This document shows, piece after piece, positions 23,209 to 27,014 of a stretch of 27,014 nt of DNA (its first letter is position 1; the number at the start of each line of letters is the position of its first letter). Under the pieces are notes generated by a model that worked only from the letters and a program-made list of their open reading frames with translations, had not been told where the DNA came from and did no database searches. The translations under genes were made by a program, and so were the position numbers. The DNA comes from Methanomassiliicoccaceae archaeon (GTDB taxonomy: Archaea > Thermoplasmatota > Thermoplasmata > Methanomassiliicoccales > Methanomethylophilaceae): NCBI GenBank assembly GCA_009776625.1, contig WRNL01000004.1, forward strand, positions 1-27,014, given 5' to 3'.

Positions 23209-24131
23209 ATCCTCACGACCTTGACGAAGTCCGCCGTCACTTCCCTGCCGGTCATCTCGAGGAACACGTCCTCCAGGGTCGTCTTCCTCAGGAGGACCGA
23301 GCCGTCGTCGCCGAAGCCCGCGACGAACCCCTTGGCCTCGTCCCAGTCGGAGAAGTACCTGTACCTCCGTATGCACCCCTCGCCGTCGTACTCCACGGCG
23401 AAGCGCCCGACGCTGTCGCAGAGCTCCCTGGGGCTCCCGAGGGCGACCCTCTTCCCGTTGTTCAGTATCGCGACCCTGTCGCAGAGGTTCTCCGCCTCCT
23501 CTATGTAGTGTGTGGTCAGGAAGATGGTCGTCCCCGCGCTGTTGAGCTGGCGGATCATGTCCCAAAGCATGTGCCGGGACTGCGTGTCCAGCCCCGCCGT
23601 GGGCTCGTCCAGGAAAAGTATCTCGGGGTCGTGCATGAGGGCGCACGCGATGGCGGTCTTCCTCTTCCAGCCGCCGGAGAGCTTGACGACCTCGTAGTCC
23701 AGGAAGGGGGTGAGCCCCAGCACCGCCGAGATGCTCTCCATCCTCTTCCGGATGTCCCCCCTCGGGACCTTCTGGAGGTACCCGTGGCATATGATGTTCT
23801 CCTTGACGGAGATGTCCTTGTCTAGGCTTATCATCTGCTGGACGAACCCTATCCTCTTCCTGATCTCCTTGTTGCCCGCCGGCACCTCGAAGCCGCCGAC
23901 GCTGACGCTCCCGGACGCAGGGCGGAGGAGGGTGGTGAGCACCCGTATGGTGGTGGTCTTCCCTGCGCCGTTGGGCCCGAGGAAGCCGTATATCTCCCCG
24001 CGCCTGACGTTCACGTCCACGTGGTCGACGGCCGTCTTGTCGCCGAACCTCACGACGATCCCTTCCGCGCAGATCGCGTCCGCACGCCCTTCGCCGGCAG
24101 ATGCGGTGGCGCTGTCTTCCGGGGGTGACAT
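23205..24131 (-). CDS. DrrA-type ABC exporter ATPase
   Basis: A 308-residue ATPase with Walker A GPNGAGKTT (52-60), an intact Q-loop (FVQQ, 97-100), signature LSGGW (151-155), Walker B ILFLDEP (171-177), and TTHYIEEAE after the switch His208. The C-terminal region resembles the DrrA/NatA group, ending in a TLEDVFLEMTG motif. ATG 24131 is 1 nt from operator copy 8. The longer frame from TTG 24149 only translates the operator itself (LDYTSN), so it is rejected. A TATA-like TTATTAAT (24160-24153) predicts a leaderless or nearly leaderless mRNA. It is divergent from the hydrolase gene, which has a mirror-image promoter. Confidence 0.92.
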   Translation of the reverse strand: MSPPEDSATASAGEGRADAICAEGIVVRFGDKTAVDHVDVNVRRGEIYGFLGPNGAGKTTTIRVLTTLLRPASGSVSVGGFEVPAGNKEIRKRIGFVQQMISLDKDISVKENIICHGYLQKVPRGDIRKRMESISAVLGLTPFLDYEVVKLSGGWKRKTAIACALMHDPEILFLDEPTAGLDTQSRHMLWDMIRQLNSAGTTIFLTTHYIEEAENLCDRVAILNNGKRVALGSPRELCDSVGRFAVEYDGEGCIRRYRYFSDWDEAKGFVAGFGDDGSVLLRKTTLEDVFLEMTGREVTADFVKVVRI

Positions 24132-24132
24132 A

Positions 24133-24149
24133 TTGGATGTATAATCCAA
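24133..24149. promoter_or_regulatory. Operator palindrome, copy 8
   Basis: TTGGATGTATAATCCAA, directly before the exporter ATPase ATG on the minus strand. It lies between a TATA-like TTATTAAT (24160-24153) and the start codon, so a bound protein would block initiation. Confidence 0.87.
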
Positions 24150-24252
24150 TTCATTAATAATTGTTGCCTCGCGGGTCTTGGCTTGGGCGCGAGGCGACGC
24201 TCGGGAAGCGGCGGGAGGGGAGGCGTCTCAATCGTTAGTAATATTAACTAAT

Positions 24253-24269
24253 ATGGATGTATCCTCCAA
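24253..24269. promoter_or_regulatory. Operator palindrome, copy 9 (degenerate)
   Basis: ATGGATGTATCCTCCAA, with mismatches in both half-sites. It ends 1 nt before the ATG of the hydrolase gene, as copy 8 does for the divergent gene. A TATA-like TAATATTAA (24239-24247) is upstream. Confidence 0.7.
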
Positions 24270-24270
24270 T

Positions 24271-24867
24271 ATGTCATCGGCATTACCAGAGAAAAAGGAT
24301 CTCAAGATAGCCCTCGTCGTGGTGGACGTCCAGAGGAAGTTCACGGGAGGGTCCATACCGAAGGGGGGCAGCAAGGAGGAGATCGACACGATCAACAAGG
24401 CGGCGGCGATGTTCCGCGAGCACGGCCGCCCCGTCATATTCATCTATTTCGACGGCCCCTGCCACTGCTCCGTGTACGGGGGGGACGACGGCGACGAGTA
24501 CCTGCATGGGGTCGTGTCCGACCCGAGGGACGTCATAGTGCACAAAGAACATATGAACTCCTTCCAGGAGACCAGGCTGGCCGACGCCGTGAAGGAGTGC
24601 GGGTGCGACTGCATACTGCTGGCGGGGATGGTGACCCAGTACTGCGTCATGGGTACGTACTACGGGGCGTTCGACCACGGCCTGAGCCCGTACCTGCTCG
24701 CTGGCGGGACGATAGCCACCGACGAGAAGTACAACCAGGCCGCATGCGTGCTCTGCAAGACGTTCGCCCTCGAGGACGTGGAGGAGAACCTCCGCACGAC
24801 GAAGACGCCGGACTCGTCGGGGACGTGCGGATGCGAGTACCAGAGATGCGGGGCGGCCGGCCACTGA
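24271..24867 (+). CDS. Isochorismatase-family cysteine hydrolase
   Basis: A 198-residue member of the family that includes nicotinamidase and isochorismatase. The catalytic triad is visible: Asp19 (VVVDVQ), Lys92 (IVHKEH) and Cys125 (GMVTQYCV). Most members cut amide or vinyl-ether bonds of small molecules. The C-terminus is odd, with CGC and C at residues 186-193, and further cysteines occur at 64, 66, 110, 112, 114, 159 and 162, so metal binding is possible. ATG 24271 is chosen by symmetry with the divergent ATPase gene; an ATG at 24253 would lie inside the operator. The substrate is unknown. Its operator links it with CbiZ, another amide hydrolase, suggesting side-group removal, though this is inference. 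Confidence 0.87.
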   Translation: MSSALPEKKDLKIALVVVDVQRKFTGGSIPKGGSKEEIDTINKAAAMFREHGRPVIFIYFDGPCHCSVYGGDDGDEYLHGVVSDPRDVIVHKEHMNSFQETRLADAVKECGCDCILLAGMVTQYCVMGTYYGAFDHGLSPYLLAGGTIATDEKYNQAACVLCKTFALEDVEENLRTTKTPDSSGTCGCEYQRCGAAGH

Positions 24868-25052
24868 GGCAGCGGCGCCAGCCCACCCCTGACGTGATCC
24901 CGTGCGGTCCCTGGGCGGTCGCACCGCGCACATAGCGCACGGCGACCCGGTGACGCGACGACCCGATGCGGCAACTGCGGGAACCCCGTGCCCGAATGGG
25001 CCATGTACAGCTTCTCTTCTGTGCCGCCATGCCAGGGATCGGGCCTTATGTG
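24868..25052. other. Intergenic stretch with a zinc-ribbon-like fragment
   Basis: No complete gene is visible. A plus-strand frame without a start codon reads CGNCGNPVPEWA (from 24967) and later CQGSGLM, ending at the TGA that touches operator copy 10. It resembles the end of a zinc-ribbon protein but could be chance or a decayed gene. Confidence 0.25.
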
Positions 25053-25069
25053 ATGGAGTATACATCCAA
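25053..25069. promoter_or_regulatory. Operator palindrome, copy 10
   Basis: ATGGAGTATACATCCAA. It lies upstream of a TATA-like TTTAAATT (25074-25081), with copy 11 on the other side. The centre-to-centre distance of the pair is 33 bp, close to the 35 bp of copies 4 and 5. Confidence 0.82.
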
Positions 25070-25085
25070 TACATTTAAATTCATA

Positions 25086-25102
25086 TTGGATGATACCTCC
25101 AT
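25086..25102. promoter_or_regulatory. Operator palindrome, copy 11
   Basis: TTGGATGATACCTCCAT, mismatched in the second half-site. It lies between the TATA-like element and the binding-protein ATG, which follows after 9 nt. Confidence 0.82.
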
Positions 25103-25111
25103 CTGATAAAT

Positions 25112-26188
25112 ATGGGAATAAGTAAAACGGTAATCGCCATCGTGGCGGTTGTGGCGGTAGTGGCCGCAGGGGCGGGGATCGCCTACGTGGTCATGAACGA
25201 TGAGAGCGTCGACGGCATCGTCGACGGCACAGGCAGGGTCGTCAATGTGGGCACCTCTAACAGGGTGGTGACCACGTCGGCGACGGTCGCTGAGATAATA
25301 TGCGGCTTGGGCGGGTACAGCAAGCTGGTGGGGGTCACCATGGACAGCTCTTATGGAGTCGACGAGTATATCCCCGGGATACCCAACGACAACTACCCTA
25401 AGCTCATCAACGACGGTCTTGACAACGGCACGCTGGTGAACCTGGGCCCCATGTGGGAGATGTCGGCGGAGTCCGTGCTCCTCGCGAACCCGGACCTGGT
25501 CATAATGGGGGGGTACTTCAACAGCCCTGCGACGATATCCGCGCTTGAGGACATGGGGGTCCCCGTGGTGATATTGAAGGATGACAACGCGTTCGACAAC
25601 ATATATTTCAACATCGAGCTCGTAGGGAAAGTGATAGGCAAGGTGTCGGAGGCAGAGGTCCTCGTGGGCCAGGTCAAGTCGGCGATAGGGAAGATAGTCG
25701 ACTGGACAAAGTCAATAGGCGCGCCATCTCAGAGCGTGGCCGTGCTCATGGGGCTCGGGGGCGACTGGGGAGACGCCTATGCATGCGGCGAGGCGTACAT
25801 CTTGGGGACGCCCCTGATAACCACGCTGGGCGGAACCAACGCGTTCTCCAACATAAGCGAGATGTACCTGCCCGTGCCCACGGAATCCATCCTGACCGCC
25901 GACCCGGACATCATCATCGACGTCACCCCTGCCACCAGGGCGGCATTGGACGCGGTGAAGACCGACCCGCTGCTGAAGGAGATATCGGCATCCAAGAACA
26001 ACAGGGTGTACGGCGCCTTTGAATCGAGCGGGACAGCGTTCACCTTGACCACCCAAGGGTTCGTCAGCGGCGTCGCGATGATGGCCATGTTCATGTACGA
26101 GGATTACCTGGACTTCAGCATCGACAACTACCTGGGCAGCGACTATGCGGACTACCTCAAACTGTTCTGGGAACAGGTAAACGCTTGA
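25112..26188 (+). CDS. Membrane-anchored BtuF-like binding protein without dockerin
   Basis: A 358-residue extracytoplasmic binding protein. Residues 7-28 form a Val/Ala-rich anchor like those of the other three binding proteins, but the ligand domain follows at once, without calcium loops. The domain is a clear Peripla_BP_2/BtuF type: RVVTTSATVAEIICGLG near residue 50, LVIMGGYF, then PTESILTADPDIIID and NNRVY near the end. It has its own promoter with paired operators. No permease lies beside it; the single permease and ATPase at 11958-13905 lack a binding protein and are the likely partners. A short membrane-peptide ORF overlaps its stop. Confidence 0.92.
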   Translation: MGISKTVIAIVAVVAVVAAGAGIAYVVMNDESVDGIVDGTGRVVNVGTSNRVVTTSATVAEIICGLGGYSKLVGVTMDSSYGVDEYIPGIPNDNYPKLINDGLDNGTLVNLGPMWEMSAESVLLANPDLVIMGGYFNSPATISALEDMGVPVVILKDDNAFDNIYFNIELVGKVIGKVSEAEVLVGQVKSAIGKIVDWTKSIGAPSQSVAVLMGLGGDWGDAYACGEAYILGTPLITTLGGTNAFSNISEMYLPVPTESILTADPDIIIDVTPATRAALDAVKTDPLLKEISASKNNRVYGAFESSGTAFTLTTQGFVSGVAMMAMFMYEDYLDFSIDNYLGSDYADYLKLFWEQVNA

Positions 26189-26316
26189 AAAACAAAGGCG
26201 CCCCGAGCGCCATTCTATTTTTTATTTGTCTGATTTTAGCGATAGCTGTGATGGTTTTCACCGGCGTCAAAGAGAACAAAGAGCCGTGTTCCTCTGAGGG
26301 CGTTATCACGGCATAG
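26185..26316 (+). CDS. Possible 43-residue single-pass membrane peptide
   Basis: An open frame from TTG 26185, overlapping the stop of the binding-protein gene as TTGA, to TAG 26314-26316. The start MKNKGAPS is basic, residues about 9-28 form one hydrophobic helix (AILFFICLILAIAVMVF), and the tail is charged with one Cys. This is the layout of a small membrane protein, and the overlap imitates the coupled ATGA junctions elsewhere in the locus. The alternative is that the same DNA is a terminator: GGCGC and GCGCC (26197-26211) can pair and a T-rich run follows, which would encode Phe and Leu in any case. Both readings remain open. Confidence 0.42.
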   Translation: MKNKGAPSAILFFICLILAIAVMVFTGVKENKEPCSSEGVITA

Positions 26317-26366
26317 GCGTGCGTGTCCCGATACAGCAATATTAATACGGTTGGAGATATACCGTG

Positions 26367-26383
26367 ATGGATTATACATCCAA
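26367..26383. promoter_or_regulatory. Operator palindrome, copy 12, with TATA element
   Basis: ATGGATTATACATCCAA. A TATA element TATTAATA (26340-26347) begins 27 nt upstream, as in copies 2, 6 and 7. A partial extra half-site, TTGGAGATATAC, is at 26351-26362. Confidence 0.87.
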
Positions 26384-26392
26384 GTGGTATTA

Positions 26393-26512
26393 ATGGCAAC
26401 CTGCCGGAAAAAAATGAATGCAGACTCAGCCGTGGCGTCGGCCCCCGTCGTGTTCTCCGGCGGCGACTGCGCGGGCTGTACCGACAAGCCCCTGATGCAG
26501 GCGGGCGCTTAA
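26393..26512 (+). CDS. Possible 39-residue cysteine-containing peptide
   Basis: An ATG-started frame ending in TAA at 26510-26512. The ATG is 9 nt after the operator, the same distance as for the binding-protein genes at 1374 and 25112, which is the main support. The peptide has Cys4 and a CxxC pair (GGDCAGCTD, Cys26 and Cys29), so it could bind a metal or take part in thiol chemistry. No ribosome site is visible, consistent with a short-leader mRNA. The second CbiZ gene follows after 64 nt and may be in the same transcript. I do not recognise a family; a chance ORF in a leader is the alternative. Confidence 0.4.
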   Translation: MATCRKKMNADSAVASAPVVFSGGDCAGCTDKPLMQAGA

Positions 26513-26576
26513 GGGGCCAGGCGTCTTCGGGCGTTGCGTTCAAACTTTAGAAAATCGGGGAACAGGGTGTGATGAG

Positions 26577-27014
26577 ATGGCATATGACTGGAGCGACGTT
26601 GTGTCGGCAGAGAAGAGAGAGGATCGCAGGACGGTGCGGGAGTTTCCTTGCGGGGCGTCCGTCCATAGGCAGAACAGGTCACTGATAGTGACGCCCCCGT
26701 CCGGGGGCTGGAGGGCGCTGTCCACAGGCAGTTTCAACGGCGGGTTCATGTCCTCCCCCTCGGCGGTGTTCAATACCACGAGCATAGGCGGGCGGGCGGA
26801 GTACGCCAGCATGGGGAGGCCCAAGGAGTTCCACGACATGCGCACGCGTGAGTACGCCAGGTTCCTCGGCCTCGACCCCGACTCCACGGTGGGGCTCGGG
26901 ACGGCGGCGCACATGGACAACGCCGCGACGGGCACGGCCGAGGCGGACGGGATCGAGGTCTCTGCTGTGATCACGGGGGGGATACGCGGCAACGGCGGCC
27001 GCGCCGGGGACCCC
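26577..27014 (+). CDS. cbiZ: CbiZ-type amidohydrolase, second copy (cut by right edge)
   Basis: 146 codons are visible, open to the window edge. The sequence parallels the CbiZ at 13902: both have NRSLIVT/GRSLIVT, FNGG, VFNTTS/VFNTTG, GLDPxxxVGLGTA and GNGGRAGDP. The visible part covers the N-terminal half of the domain; the AGKH region and any C-terminal extension are outside. GGTGTGATG precedes the ATG at 26577. Having two diverged CbiZ genes in one regulon suggests two related amide-linked substrates, or one enzyme changed to a new task. Confidence 0.88.
   Translation, partial: MAYDWSDVVSAEKREDRRTVREFPCGASVHRQNRSLIVTPPSGGWRALSTGSFNGGFMSSPSAVFNTTSIGGRAEYASMGRPKEFHDMRTREYARFLGLDPDSTVGLGTAAHMDNAATGTAEADGIEVSAVITGGIRGNGGRAGDP

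Noticed and set aside
26197..26228. A hairpin (GGCGC/GCGCC) plus T tract as a terminator of the fourth binding-protein gene.
   Set aside because: Not listed as a feature because the bases also lie inside a well-formed 43-codon membrane-peptide frame, whose helix would naturally be T-rich; the two readings cannot be separated from sequence alone.
1202..26383. The palindrome as the NrpR nitrogen operator (GGAA-N6-TTCC).
   Set aside because: The spacing between GGA and TCC is 7, not 8, and the flanking bases TTGGAT/ATCCAA are fixed; the gene content is not nitrogen assimilation.
1202..26383. The repeated palindromes as a CRISPR array or mobile-element ends.
   Set aside because: They are widely and unevenly spaced, always at promoters, with no regular spacers, no cas genes and no transposase.

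Overview
The window looks archaeal and most resembles a high-GC methanogen of the Thermoplasmata/Methanomassiliicoccales type. This is an inference from codon use (many AGG and ATA codons), archaeal TATA elements, GGTGA-type ribosome binding sites and binding proteins with an N-terminal membrane anchor rich in Val and Ala. Nearly all 27 kb belongs to one functional theme: uptake, processing and probably export of a cobalamin-like or other metal-tetrapyrrole compound. No rRNA, tRNA, CRISPR array or insertion sequence was seen.

Layout. (1) 1-1165, minus: N-terminal part of a CobN/ChlH-type chelatase large subunit, running off the left edge. (2) 1374-5760, plus: a membrane-anchored, dockerin-bearing binding protein, two different FecCD/BtuC-type permeases and a BtuD-type ATPase. 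(3) 11662-5778, minus: a second, paralogous importer (ATPase, two tandem dockerin-bearing binding proteins, two permeases), convergent with the first. (4) 11858-18451, plus: a possible 31-codon leader ORF, a third permease and ATPase, a CbiZ amidohydrolase with a C-terminal extension, a NifH-NifD fusion of 720 residues, and a NifK-like partner. (5) 22342-18548, minus: a full-length CobN. (6) 24131-22453, minus: an ABC-2 exporter (ATPase and permease). (7) 24271-24867, plus: an isochorismatase-family cysteine hydrolase. (8) 25112-27014, plus: a fourth binding protein (no dockerin), a possible 43-residue membrane peptide overlapping its stop codon, a possible 39-residue CxxC peptide, and a second CbiZ cut by the right edge.

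The strongest new signal is regulatory. A 17-bp palindrome, consensus TTGGATKATACATCCAA, occurs 12 times, only between genes, and stands before every transcription unit in the window. In four single-site promoters it lies 26-27 nt downstream of the start of a TATA element, over the expected start of transcription. In two promoters a pair of copies flanks the TATA element. One regulator therefore probably controls the whole locus; no regulator gene lies in the window.

Working model (inference): ABC importers bring in a corrinoid or related tetrapyrrole. CbiZ enzymes, and perhaps the isochorismatase-like hydrolase, cut amide-linked side groups. CobN-type proteins handle the metal. The NifHD/NifK-like complex reduces the macrocycle, as DPOR, COR and CfbCD do in other tetrapyrrole pathways. 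The ABC-2 pair exports a product or by-product. The fused reductase, its missing NifK-side cysteine, the dockerin-bearing binding proteins, the paired permeases and the small ORFs make this a strong candidate for an uncharacterised metal-tetrapyrrole acquisition and remodelling system.
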